Assembly (NCBI GenBank): GCA_012033255.1
Contig: JAAUSF010000006.1
Location: forward strand, 1 to 64,000
Direction: 5' to 3'
Length of the DNA stretch: 64,000 nt
Source of the DNA: Cyanobacteria bacterium RU_5_0
Lineage (GTDB): Bacteria > Cyanobacteriota > Cyanobacteriia > Elainellales > Elainellaceae
This document shows, piece by piece, positions 9,289 to 17,663 of the stretch. A program made the position numbers and the translations under genes. The notes under the pieces were generated by a model. It was given only the letters and a program-made list of their open reading frames with translations. It was not told where the DNA came from and ran no database searches. Every line of letters begins with the position of its first letter. Position 1 is the stretch's first letter.

Positions 9289-9912
9289 ATGAGCAAATAC
9301 GATCCCAAAGAAGTCTCCGAATTCAACCTTGAAGGACGTTTCTTAGGCTTCGCCGCAAAAGACGGCTATAAGCTGAAGTACTTGCGGCTATCAACGACCT
9401 CAGGGGAACACGTTATTAAGTTGTCAAAAGAACTGCGATTCTCGCTCTATTTCACCCTCAAACCGGGCGACTGGATTCAAGTCTCTGGCTCTCGTAAAGT
9501 GGATTGGGAAAAAGGCAAAACCAAGCTGAAAGCCTATCACGTTGCTCCAGCGACTCCAAATGCAGAGCCTCAGAATTCTAGTGTCATTCTGATGCCACCG
9601 CCTCTCCCAGCGGTGACAGTTCCGCAAAAGACAAAAGCCAATATCCTGGTATGCCAAAAATCGGATTGCTGCAAGCGGGGGGGGCGGGCGATCGTGGAAG
9701 CTCTTGAGAGGGGATTGGGCGATCGTGGCTTAACGTTACAAGTCAGCATCAAGCCTACAGGCTGCATGAAACGCTGCAAAGAAGGACCCAATTTAGTCAT
9801 GCCAGACAAGACTCGCTATAGCCAAATTCGCCCAGAGGCGGTGCCTGCTCTACTGGAGAAGCACTTTCCACCTACTGATGCTCAGACGGTTGAAGGAAAA
9901 CTAACGGTTTAA
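9289..9912 (+). CDS. (2Fe-2S) ferredoxin-domain protein, thioredoxin-like fold
   Basis: About 207 residues. The N-terminal half (about 1-85) looks like a small OB-like domain (FNLEGRFLGFAAKDGYKLKYLRL). The C-terminal half resembles the thioredoxin-like 2Fe-2S domain seen in NuoE and cyanobacterial 'shethna-type' proteins, with cysteines in CQKSDCCKRGG and GCMKRCKEGPN. That pattern fits a four-cysteine cluster site. The redox partner is unknown. I chose the ATG at 9289; an in-frame TTG lies at 9262. The last codons and the stop are duplicated in tandem just downstream: CTAACGGTTTAAAAG occurs at 9901 and again at about 9917. Confidence 0.75.
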   Translation: MSKYDPKEVSEFNLEGRFLGFAAKDGYKLKYLRLSTTSGEHVIKLSKELRFSLYFTLKPGDWIQVSGSRKVDWEKGKTKLKAYHVAPATPNAEPQNSSVILMPPPLPAVTVPQKTKANILVCQKSDCCKRGGRAIVEALERGLGDRGLTLQVSIKPTGCMKRCKEGPNLVMPDKTRYSQIRPEAVPALLEKHFPPTDAQTVEGKLTV

Positions 9913-10007
9913 AAGACTAACGGTTTAAAAAAAAGAAACGCAATCTGACTTGTAGTGCCTGCTGATAGAGTTTAAGAAAATCATCAGGTAATGTTCTTGT
10001 AGGATAA

Positions 10008-10050
10008 GCGTCTCACCCGTCCTCGACACTGGGCGAGGAAGATGCCCACC
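10008..10050 (+). repeat. Short interspersed repeat, copy 1
   Basis: GCGTCTC, TCCTCG, CTGGGCG and AGATGCCCAC occur in this order with few differences in a second copy on the opposite strand at 17604-17645. The element lies between convergent genes. I see no coding potential. Confidence 0.6.
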
Positions 10051-10070
10051 CCACGGTCAGGCTGCAAAAG

Positions 10071-10106
10071 TTGCCCATCGCCTTAGTTTAAGCGTTTGAT
10101 GGGCAA
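10071..10106 (-). terminator. Hairpin after the TpsB gene
   Basis: TTGCCCATC at 10071-10079 pairs exactly with GATGGGCAA at 10098-10106, giving a nine-base stem and an 18-base loop. Read on the minus strand the stem is followed by CTTTTGC, so it could terminate the gene ending at 10150. The long loop and short T-run lower confidence. Confidence 0.4.
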
Positions 10107-10149
10107 TGTTCATCCTACCGTTTAATGATGACCTGATCCTGCCGATCGA

Positions 10150-11994
10150 TCAGAATGGGGTGTAAAGGATTGAGAAATAAATGCCGCTTTCCTGCCAGGT
10201 TCGTTCCCTCGAATCAACATCGATCAGCGGAATCCCCCAGTCTATCCGCGCAGAGAGCGTATCGCTTTGCTGCCAGAGTAAGCCAACTCCCAAACCAACG
10301 AGCGTACTGGGATCAAGTTCATCTCCACGAGCAGTCCAGGCTGTTCCAATATCCAGGAAGGGAACGACTTGCAGCAGTCCATCCACTTCAGACACTCGCA
10401 AGACAGGAAGACGAACTTCAGTGGAGAAGAGTACACCGTTGTCAGCTAATAGAAAGTCCTGACGATAGCCCCGGACGCTGAGTTGTCCACCTACACCAAA
10501 TTGCTCCAGGGGAACGAGCGAATCACCTGTTAGCTGAATATCAGTTCGCACCAGGAAGAGAGTATCGGGAGCAAGGAGACGCACCCACTGTCCTTGTCCA
10601 CGCCATGAGACAAAGCGGCTATCGGGAAGACCATCGTTGACGGTTGCATCCAGAAGGTCTAAGCCAATGCTGAACTGAGAACGGGCAGCCAGAACTTCTT
10701 GGCTGCTGCGCCTGATCCACTCTTGAAAAATTCGGATCACCGAGACACGGGTTTCTCCTTCTTCGTTTGCCCCAAAGGAGAGCGGGAAGGGTTCACCGAG
10801 CAGTTCGGTTTCGCTTTCTTGACGGGAAGCAATGATGCCCAGCGCAAACTCTTCAGTCGGAGATTGAAAGATGGGTTGACGGTAGGCAAGTTCGTAGTAG
10901 CGGGAGTCTGCGGCAATATCAAGGTCATCGAAGGGCGGTTCGATCACATCGCTACTGCTTAGCCCAAACGATAAGCGAATCGTCCCGTTGCGAGGGTTGA
11001 TCGGGATGATGTAGCTGGCATCCACTTCATTGCTACCGTCTGTGTTGGCATAGCTGACACTCAAGCCATCCCCAAATCCAAGCAGGTTTGCTTGACTAAT
11101 TCCGATGGTGCGCCGAAAGCTGCCTACGCTGGGCGATCGTCCATTATCCAGTTCTGGAGAAACGGCAAATGTGTCAGCTTCGGTGACTTCTACTTGCAAA
11201 ATGCTCGTGCCCGGACGAACCCCTGCTTGTAAATCCGCAGAAATAGTTTCAATGAGAGGGTCAAGCTGTAAGAGTTGCAGTCCTTCTAGTAATCGGTTGA
11301 CGTTCAGCGGCGTGTCCGCAACCAATTCAAGGCGACTACGAACATAGCCAGGGTTGAGTCGTTGAGTTCCGGTAATATTGATTTCTTCTAAGCTGCCTTC
11401 CACAATCTCAATGGTGATCATTCCATCTTGGATGGTCTGCGGCGGAAGAAATGCGCCAGAGGTGACATATCCCTGATCAACATAAAGTTGTGTAACGGCT
11501 GAGCGAACTTGCAGCAACTCGGCAAAGGTGAGATCGCGTCCGACATAAGGAGCCGTCACCTCAGCGAGTTCTTCCGGAGAGAACACAGTGCTACCGACAA
11601 TGTTAAACCCTTCAACGCGAATTGTCGCCGGGATTTCACCGGGAAGAGGTAGTTCTGGTTGGGGGATCAGTTCTTCAGGTGGCGGAAGTTGCTCTTCTTC
11701 GAGAGGCGGTTCAGGAAGAGGCTGCGGTGTGATGACAGGGGGTGGCTCTTGAGAGGGAGGCTGAGGTGGATCGATCGTCGGAGCTTGAGCAATTTCAGGT
11801 TCAGGATGAGTGGAGGAAGTCCGAGTCAGCTTGGCAAGGGAGCGATCGGTTGAAGCGTCTTGGGCGGGTTTGATATTCTGCGCCAGCGATGGATCAGAAA
11901 TAAAGCTACTGATAGCTGTTATGAGCGGCAATAATAACCAACAACATCGCGATCGCTGTCTAAATTTCTGATTCTGAGCTATTTTTTGAGCCAT
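10150..11994 (-). CDS. TpsB/ShlB-type outer-membrane secretion protein
   Basis: A 614-residue outer-membrane transporter of the two-partner secretion (FhaC/ShlB, Omp85) family, which exports a large TpsA exoprotein. An N-terminal hydrophobic signal segment (about 17-38) is followed by a proline- and glutamate-rich linker (about 65-120), a POTRA domain (about 122-200, IRVEGFNIVGSTVF), a second POTRA-like stretch, and a long beta-barrel region. The conserved barrel motif VRGY (in LSVRGYRQDFLL) lies near residue 510, and the protein ends in an aromatic residue (YTPF), as barrel proteins do. No filamentous-haemagglutinin-like TpsA gene lies nearby, so the cargo is unknown; it may be encoded elsewhere. 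Confidence 0.88.
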   Translation of the reverse strand: MAQKIAQNQKFRQRSRCCWLLLPLITAISSFISDPSLAQNIKPAQDASTDRSLAKLTRTSSTHPEPEIAQAPTIDPPQPPSQEPPPVITPQPLPEPPLEEEQLPPPEELIPQPELPLPGEIPATIRVEGFNIVGSTVFSPEELAEVTAPYVGRDLTFAELLQVRSAVTQLYVDQGYVTSGAFLPPQTIQDGMITIEIVEGSLEEINITGTQRLNPGYVRSRLELVADTPLNVNRLLEGLQLLQLDPLIETISADLQAGVRPGTSILQVEVTEADTFAVSPELDNGRSPSVGSFRRTIGISQANLLGFGDGLSVSYANTDGSNEVDASYIIPINPRNGTIRLSFGLSSSDVIEPPFDDLDIAADSRYYELAYRQPIFQSPTEEFALGIIASRQESETELLGEPFPLSFGANEEGETRVSVIRIFQEWIRRSSQEVLAARSQFSIGLDLLDATVNDGLPDSRFVSWRGQGQWVRLLAPDTLFLVRTDIQLTGDSLVPLEQFGVGGQLSVRGYRQDFLLADNGVLFSTEVRLPVLRVSEVDGLLQVVPFLDIGTAWTARGDELDPSTLVGLGVGLLWQQSDTLSARIDWGIPLIDVDSRERTWQESGIYFSILYTPF

Positions 11995-12100
11995 CTTTGA
12001 ATATCTCCCACACTGCCTTGATTATTCTGCAAATCTCTCATGCAAACAAGATCCTTACATTAGGTTACTGAGGCACATTACAAATAATTAACGTAATATT

Positions 12101-12223
12101 GGACTTTAGACTATGTGACTCTGGACTATGAATTGAAGCGCATTCCAGCCATCTGCGATTTGACGTAGCCAACCTAAAGTCTAGAGTCTAAAGTCCATAG
12201 TTAAAGTCCATAGTCTAAAGTCC
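12101..12223. repeat. Inverted repeat in intergenic region
   Basis: GGACTTTAGACTATG (12101-12115) is the exact reverse complement of 12209-12223. Further partial copies (TCTAAAGTCCATAG, TTAAAGTCCATAG) cluster at 12187-12223. The whole lies in the 400-base gap between the divergent TpsB and protease genes. It looks like a decayed low-complexity element or a long hairpin; no gene is visible in the gap. Confidence 0.65.
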
Positions 12224-12394
12224 AGGTAATAATTCGACGAATCAGGACAATAACTTAGCTAAGATTAGTGAGTTCCGAACTAAAGTTAGACGGATATTAC
12301 TTCAACTAATAGATTAGTGTTTCGTTAATACTCCGTTACGATAGAAGTGTAGAAAAAATTAAAGGTTTGGCTTGAAGCCAGGGAGGTCGGAGCG

Positions 12395-13519
12395 ATGAAC
12401 GGCAACCTGCGCGTTGGTAGTTTGTTTGGAATTCCGTTTTACGTGAATGTGTCTTGGTTTGTCGTCCTCGGTTTAGTGACCTGGGACTATGGACAGCAGC
12501 TAGGGTTCGTTTTTCCGCAATTGGGCGGAGTGGCATGGTTGTTTGGACTAGTCGCAGCACTGATGCTGTTTGCGTCGGTACTAGCACATGAACTCGGACA
12601 CAGCTTCGTGGCATTGCGCCAAGGAATTCCGGTAAATTCAATTACGCTGTTTCTGTTTGGGGGACTTGCTAGCCTAGAAGAGGAGTCGAAAACGCCTAGT
12701 GAAGCCTTTTGGGTGGCGATCGCAGGTCCCTTAGTTAGTTTATTTTTATTTGGTGCATTCACAGCGATTCATATTTTCGCAGGATTGACGGGTCCGATCG
12801 CCGCGATCGTGAATCTATTAGCCGCGATTAACCTGGCACTAGCCGCATTCAACCTCCTTCCTGGTTTGCCGCTGGATGGTGGAAACGTCCTTAAAGCATT
12901 GGTGTGGAAGATGACTGGCAAGCCTTACAAAGGTATTGCTGTGGCAAGTCAAGTGGGACAATTCCTCGGATGGGTTGGGGTTGGTTTAGGTCTACTTAGT
13001 GTTTTTGGAATTAGTCATGTTGGTAGTGTTTGGACATTGCTAGTTGGCTGGTTTTTGCTACAAAATGCAGGTCGTTATGGTCAGGCGGCAATGGTGCAAG
13101 AGCAACTAAGTGGTCTGAAAGCGGCAGATGCCGTAATTCCTAATAGCCCGATCGTCCCTGCGGACATTTCGCTACGCGAGTTTGCCAACAACTACGTGAT
13201 TGGTAATCCTGCCAATTGGCGAAACTATCTGGTCATTGATGAAGCGGGTCAATTGATTGGTGAAATTGCCACTGATGCGATGAAAAAAGTGCCCACAAAT
13301 GACTGGTGGGATATCCAGGTTCGTGAACTGATGCAGCCAGCAACAAAATTAGAAACAGTCGATTCAGAAAAGCCGTTACTAGAAGTTGTGAACCTGCTAG
13401 AACGAGAGCAACTTCCGGCTCTAGTCGTGTTAAACGATCGCAAAATGATTCTGGGATTATTGGAGAAAACATCCATCATTCAGCTATTGCAGAAGCGGGC
13501 ACAAGCAAGACTGGCATAG
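12395..13519 (+). CDS. Site-2 protease (M50) with CBS domains
   Basis: Membrane zinc metalloprotease of the SpoIVFB/S2P type, which cuts substrates inside the membrane. The 374 residues hold about six membrane segments. The zinc-binding motif is H65-E66-x-x-H69 (LAHELGHSF), and the third-ligand motif is D161 in LPGLPLDGG. The C-terminal third (about 240-370) is soluble and has the look of a CBS pair (VRELMQPATKLETVDSEKPLLEVV), probably sensing a nucleotide. Such proteins often release membrane-held anti-sigma factors, but the substrate here is unknown. The ATG has a good ribosome binding site (GGGAGG). A hairpin terminator follows at 13569. Confidence 0.9.
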   Translation: MNGNLRVGSLFGIPFYVNVSWFVVLGLVTWDYGQQLGFVFPQLGGVAWLFGLVAALMLFASVLAHELGHSFVALRQGIPVNSITLFLFGGLASLEEESKTPSEAFWVAIAGPLVSLFLFGAFTAIHIFAGLTGPIAAIVNLLAAINLALAAFNLLPGLPLDGGNVLKALVWKMTGKPYKGIAVASQVGQFLGWVGVGLGLLSVFGISHVGSVWTLLVGWFLLQNAGRYGQAAMVQEQLSGLKAADAVIPNSPIVPADISLREFANNYVIGNPANWRNYLVIDEAGQLIGEIATDAMKKVPTNDWWDIQVRELMQPATKLETVDSEKPLLEVVNLLEREQLPALVVLNDRKMILGLLEKTSIIQLLQKRAQARLA

Positions 13520-13568
13520 CCTGCACGATTCTCCTTGTATTCCTGAATATTATACTCTTAAACAAAAG

Positions 13569-13596
13569 CTCCTCTAGCCTGCCTGGAGGAGTTTTT
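13569..13596 (+). terminator. Rho-independent terminator of the site-2 protease gene
   Basis: CTCCTC at 13569-13574 pairs with GAGGAG at 13586-13591 and is followed by five T residues. It lies 50 bases after the stop codon. Confidence 0.65.
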
Positions 13597-13617
13597 CATA
13601 CTACAAAAACTTTCCAC

Positions 13618-13835
13618 CTGTAAATTTTCTGTTGGTGGATAGCGTGGTGTAGGGACACTCCCTGCGGGGTTGCCCTGGATTAGAGGGCAGACACGGTGGT
13701 GTGCACCTATAGCAGCGTGGTTAGGACATTGCCAAAGGCTGAAAGGCAAACGGTCAATCCATCCTGACTCAGCACTCAGTCCTCAGAACTCAGCACTTAG
13801 CTATACCGATGGCAAAATCAACGAAAAATTTACAG
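13618..13835. repeat. MITE-like element with terminal inverted repeats
   Basis: The ends CTGTAAATTTTCTGTTG (13618-13634) and CAACGAAAAATTTACAG (13819-13835) are inverted repeats with about 15 of 17 matches. The interior includes TGTAGGGACACTCCCTGCGG, whose near-match lies in the repeat at 62942-63045 next to the same terminal motif. It also contains a stretch resembling the palindromic repeat at 2871 (GGTTAGGACATT, then GCTATACC), perhaps nested. No transposase is encoded. It fills most of the gap between 13519 and 13886. Confidence 0.6.
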
Positions 13836-13885
13836 CTAGAAAAATTCTGTAGGGCAAATAGCCATCTTAGGATACCGATCGAGTC

Positions 13886-16018
13886 ATGGACAGAAAATTC
13901 CTCAAACAGATTGAAGGTTGGCAAAAAGCGATCGTCACTCATCTCGCCACTCAACATCCTGAACTAACCTCTTCTCAACTCAAGATAATAACCCGTCATT
14001 TGCTTTTGAGTACGCTTTGCTTTTGCCTTTACGAACAAAGAGGAATTCTAGTCAATGAACCCTTACAAGAGTGGTTAAAGCACGAGCAAGTATACGATCG
14101 GTTGCGGCAATATTGGCAAGATAGCTGCAATCATTTGAGCATTCCTCAAAGATTTGTGTTACCTGTTCATCTTGCATTCGACGATTGTTTCTTGCGATTG
14201 TTCATCCACGACTTCAAACAGGCTTCTCATTCATATTCAAGCGAAATATTAGGATATGTATACGAACACTGTTTAGGAGCCGCTAAAAAATCAGGCGGAG
14301 CCTATTACACTCCACCCGCGATCGTCCATTACATCATCCAAAACACTCTGGGTTCCTATCTTTCCTCATCTCCCCAGCCCCTCATCCCTTCATCCCCTCA
14401 TCCCCTCCATATCCTCGATCCGACCTGCGGTGGAGGCGCATTTCTCTTAGCGGCTTATGACTATTTGCTGGATTGGTATTTGAACCAGTATGTCACGACA
14501 AATCCAGAGTTATTTGCTCAATTACAACCAGGCAGCTATCCTCGGATCTTACGAGGACAAGAGGGTAAGTGGCGCTTAACATTCGCAGAACGACAGCGAA
14601 TTTTATTAGATCATATTTATGGAGTAGATATTGATCCAGAGGCGATCGCGATAACGAGGTTAGCTTTAGGGTTGAAATTATTAGAGAATGTGCCTGATCC
14701 AATGATGCGATCGCTCCCTGACTTAAGTCAGACGATTCAGTGCGGAAATGCATTAATCGCCTCAGATTTTTATGATCATTTTCCTCAAGCACAGAGCGAT
14801 CGTGTCAATCCCTTTGACTGGCACACTGCATTTCCAAATGTGATGCCAGATGGATTTGATCTGGTAATCGGAAATCCGCCTTATCTTGATTCAGAATGGA
14901 TGACACTATATCTTCCAGATTGGCGTCAATACTGTTCATCGCGCTATCGCACTGCAATTGGGAATTGGGATCTGTTTTGTGTGTTTATTGAGAAAGCATT
15001 AGCGTTATGTCGATCGGGTGGATTGACGAGTTTAGTAGTACCAAATAAATTGGTGTCAGCCGAGTATGCCGCGAAAGCACGATCGCTGCTCAGCCAAGAA
15101 AATCAGTTGCTCTCAATTCGCGATTATTCCCAAGTCTCTGCATTTTCAGCATCGGTGTATCCATTGGTATATATAACGCGCAAATCTCCGCAATCCGCAT
15201 CGATCGCGGTATACGAAACAATGCGTGATCTCGACCAAGTGAACCAATCTCGCTGGTTGAATGGTTGGAGCTTAAACTCATCTTGGTTGATTACTACCAG
15301 TTCAGATCAATTGTGTTTGCTGCTTCGCCTGCATCAAAATTTTCCGATGCTCGAAACGATCGCCCATGTCACCGGAGCCGCAACAGTAGCAGAAGCGTAT
15401 GAAATTCAGTTGATTATCCAGGAAAAATCGACCGTTGAGTCTGGGGATCTGCGATTGGTGAATAGTGGCACACTCGATCGCTACACATTGCTATGGGGAA
15501 ATAAGCGATTACGGTATCTAGGTCGATCGTATTGGCATCCGGTGATTTGTGAATCAGAATGCGATCGGCTTCCGCCCAAACGCTACCAACAAGCCAGACA
15601 ACCCAAAATCATCATCGCTGGCATGACTCAACGATTGGAATGTGCATTGGATGAGACAGGTACTATGCTAGCAGGCAAATCAACCACGCTCATTATGAAT
15701 CGATTATCATTCGCGATCGATCTGCGGTATCTCCTGGGATTACTCAATAGCCGTTTGATTAATTTCTATTTTGCTAGTCACTTTAGTGGCAACCGTCTTC
15801 AAGGAAATTATTTACGAGTTGGCTCACCCCAACTTCGGAAAATTCCGATTTGCATCCCCGATTTTGACAACGCCGCAGCACGTCATAATTACGATCGGAT
15901 GATTGATTTAGTGAATGAGATGTTAACGCAACACAATGAACAGATTGATCAGGAAATTGATCATCTCGTATACAAACTTTATCGACTATCTGACGCAGAA
16001 ATTGAACTTGTCACCTAA
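13886..16018 (+). CDS. Eco57I-type adenine-specific DNA methylase
   Basis: A 710-residue gamma-class N6-adenine DNA methyltransferase. Visible are the YYTP motif (140-143), the SAM motif I DPTCGGGAFLL (178-188) and the catalytic NPPY (330-333). The C-terminal region (about 430-700) looks like a TaqI/Eco57I-type specificity domain, ending in a short coiled stretch (NEQIDQEIDHLVYKLY), as in BREX and type IIG enzymes. The N-terminal 130 residues lack a recognisable PD-(D/E)xK nuclease motif and are shorter than in classic type IIG enzymes, so it may only methylate. No restriction, BREX or DISARM partner gene lies on either side. A proline/serine run just before motif I comes from a CCCTCAT-type repeat inside the gene. 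Confidence 0.82.
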   Translation: MDRKFLKQIEGWQKAIVTHLATQHPELTSSQLKIITRHLLLSTLCFCLYEQRGILVNEPLQEWLKHEQVYDRLRQYWQDSCNHLSIPQRFVLPVHLAFDDCFLRLFIHDFKQASHSYSSEILGYVYEHCLGAAKKSGGAYYTPPAIVHYIIQNTLGSYLSSSPQPLIPSSPHPLHILDPTCGGGAFLLAAYDYLLDWYLNQYVTTNPELFAQLQPGSYPRILRGQEGKWRLTFAERQRILLDHIYGVDIDPEAIAITRLALGLKLLENVPDPMMRSLPDLSQTIQCGNALIASDFYDHFPQAQSDRVNPFDWHTAFPNVMPDGFDLVIGNPPYLDSEWMTLYLPDWRQYCSSRYRTAIGNWDLFCVFIEKALALCRSGGLTSLVVPNKLVSAEYAAKARSLLSQENQLLSIRDYSQVSAFSASVYPLVYITRKSPQSASIAVYETMRDLDQVNQSRWLNGWSLNSSWLITTSSDQLCLLLRLHQNFPMLETIAHVTGAATVAEAYEIQLIIQEKSTVESGDLRLVNSGTLDRYTLLWGNKRLRYLGRSYWHPVICESECDRLPPKRYQQARQPKIIIAGMTQRLECALDETGTMLAGKSTTLIMNRLSFAIDLRYLLGLLNSRLINFYFASHFSGNRLQGNYLRVGSPQLRKIPICIPDFDNAAARHNYDRMIDLVNEMLTQHNEQIDQEIDHLVYKLYRLSDAEIELVT

Positions 16019-16054
16019 TCTTGTTGCGTAATAGCTACGCCTTACTGCATACTC

Positions 16055-16612
16055 TTATCGCCGTCCTAACCAGGTGCGTAGCCGAACCCGACTGGCAACA
16101 TAAATCGGTAACTGATAATGTTCTGCCAATAGCCAACCTACCATGAGCAAATGCACCCCTAATGTGCAACCTAGCCAAACGCTCGGAAACCAAGACCAGG
16201 TGCTTCCGGGAAGCGGCGGGAAAATGTAAGCCATCAGCCAGACGATCGATGCAGGTAGCGTCACCAACACCACACTAACCAACCAGATTACAACTGTCAG
16301 GCTTGGGGCATCGCGGTATGCCATCTGCCAATTTCGACCATTCCAGCGCCATGACATCGGTTGAGAACTATCCACAACCTGCACCACCTGGTTTTCCAAA
16401 TTAGCGGTGAAAATATGACGACAGAAATTACAGGCGAACGCATCCATGAGCGTCAGGGCTGAAATTTGCCCATGCCGACACACCGGACACATATAGATCC
16501 CCTGATAGTTAAGATGGCTCACCTGCGAGTCTGAGGATACCTTCGCTTTACTGCCGCTCAGGTGAGAGGTCGGTTTGCTATAGAAGACATGGTCTGAGGA
16601 TCGCTGTGTCAT
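16055..16612 (-). CDS. Membrane protein with N-terminal zinc ribbon
   Basis: About 185 residues. A CxxC pair at about 42-45 (MCPVCRHG) and a second about 20 residues on (ACNFCRH) form a zinc ribbon. Two membrane segments follow (about 105-130 and 145-165) with a tryptophan-rich loop. The C-terminus is basic. The ATG at 16612 has an AGG just upstream and is preferred to an in-frame GTG at 16624. It lies 20 bases downstream of the lipoprotein gene on the same strand, so they are probably one operon. I know of no function for this family, which looks conserved in cyanobacteria. Confidence 0.7.
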   Translation of the reverse strand: MTQRSSDHVFYSKPTSHLSGSKAKVSSDSQVSHLNYQGIYMCPVCRHGQISALTLMDAFACNFCRHIFTANLENQVVQVVDSSQPMSWRWNGRNWQMAYRDAPSLTVVIWLVSVVLVTLPASIVWLMAYIFPPLPGSTWSWFPSVWLGCTLGVHLLMVGWLLAEHYQLPIYVASRVRLRTWLGRR

Positions 16613-16632
16613 AAAAACCTGCACAAGGTAAG

Positions 16633-17403
16633 CTACATAGCTCCAGCCAAAGAATTACCCGAACCAACGTATCGAATCACCTCTTCACCGTCTTCCTCCA
16701 GAATCACTACAGGCTCCGTGCCCATCTCGACTCGCTTAATCAAAACTTGTCCGTTGGCAAGGTACTCTCCTACAGTAGCGTAACGGCTGGTACGTTCATC
16801 AGGAACTTGAACAATGACGCTCGTTTTACCACCCACTTCGACTACACCGCTAATTTCGATCGCATCTGCCAACCGCATCGGCGGGGTGAAATTGCCTGGA
16901 ATACTGATTGGCGGAATCTGATTGATATCCGTGGGAGCAGGCTGGAGGGTTGGCAAGGGGGGGAATGCAGTACTAGGCTGCCCCCCTGAAGGCAAAGCAG
17001 AAACCGGAACCGTTGGCACATTAGGAACAGGAGATAATGTCACAGGCGGATTCGATGGAGTTGCAGCCTGTGAAACTGATACAGTCGGGGTGACGGCTAG
17101 CGATGCGAATGGATCAGGACGACCCGTACTCACTTGAGGCAGACGGGCAGGCGCGGAGGTCGGCGGGATCAAGTGAGGTACCGGAACCGGAGTCGGGGCA
17201 GGCGGAGAAGTCATTGGCTCTTGAAACAGCCCAGGAGATTGTTGAGGTTGCTCGATTGCCCCCTCGCGATCGACAGTTGGGGTTTGCCGAACTGCCACCC
17301 GTTTGCCACTCTCCTCCGACGGATCAATGGCTGTTTGATCCGCACATCCAGCCACGAGGCTTGGAATTAAAATGAGTCCCGTTATCCACCCTTTCGCGTT
17401 CAT
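16633..17403 (-). CDS. Proline-rich lipoprotein, PilP-like C-terminus
   Basis: About 256 residues. A lipobox (SLVAGC) follows a short hydrophobic segment, so the mature protein is lipid-anchored at its cysteine near residue 20. A long proline/threonine/serine-rich disordered region (about 45-165) leads to a C-terminal beta domain (about 180-255: EISGVVEVGGKTSVIVQVP). That domain resembles the PilP/GspC homology region of pilus and secretion systems; this is a resemblance, not proof. ATG 17403 is chosen because GAGGAG lies six bases before it; ATG 17406 and 17424 are alternatives. The gene precedes the zinc-ribbon membrane protein in a likely two-gene operon. Confidence 0.7.
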   Translation of the reverse strand: MNAKGWITGLILIPSLVAGCADQTAIDPSEESGKRVAVRQTPTVDREGAIEQPQQSPGLFQEPMTSPPAPTPVPVPHLIPPTSAPARLPQVSTGRPDPFASLAVTPTVSVSQAATPSNPPVTLSPVPNVPTVPVSALPSGGQPSTAFPPLPTLQPAPTDINQIPPISIPGNFTPPMRLADAIEISGVVEVGGKTSVIVQVPDERTSRYATVGEYLANGQVLIKRVEMGTEPVVILEEDGEEVIRYVGSGNSLAGAM

Positions 17404-17603
17404 CATTGACTCCTCAACCCTCATTTTTCAGGATAGTTCTAAATCCCAAATGATAAGTCGGATTTGGGGAAAAGAGACATAAATTTTAGTGGTAGATTAA
17501 TAAATCTGCCGATCGGGATATCATGACAGGACAATAGCAGGGCTGTTTTTTCGCAGTGCTTGCCTGCCAATGAAGTTTAAGTATTAAATCCAGTGATTGT
17601 GCA

Positions 17604-17645
17604 GTGGGCATCTTGCCCGCCCAGCGCCGAGGACGAGCGAGACGC
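17604..17645 (-). repeat. Short interspersed repeat, copy 2
   Basis: The reverse complement matches 10008-10050 with scattered differences (AGATGCCCAC, CTGGGCG, TCCTCG, GCGTCTC). Just upstream, at 17571-17586, is the 16-mer TGAAGTTTAAGTATTA, which recurs exactly at 19624-19639. Confidence 0.6.
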
Positions 17646-17663
17646 GCATTTCATGTATATCCC

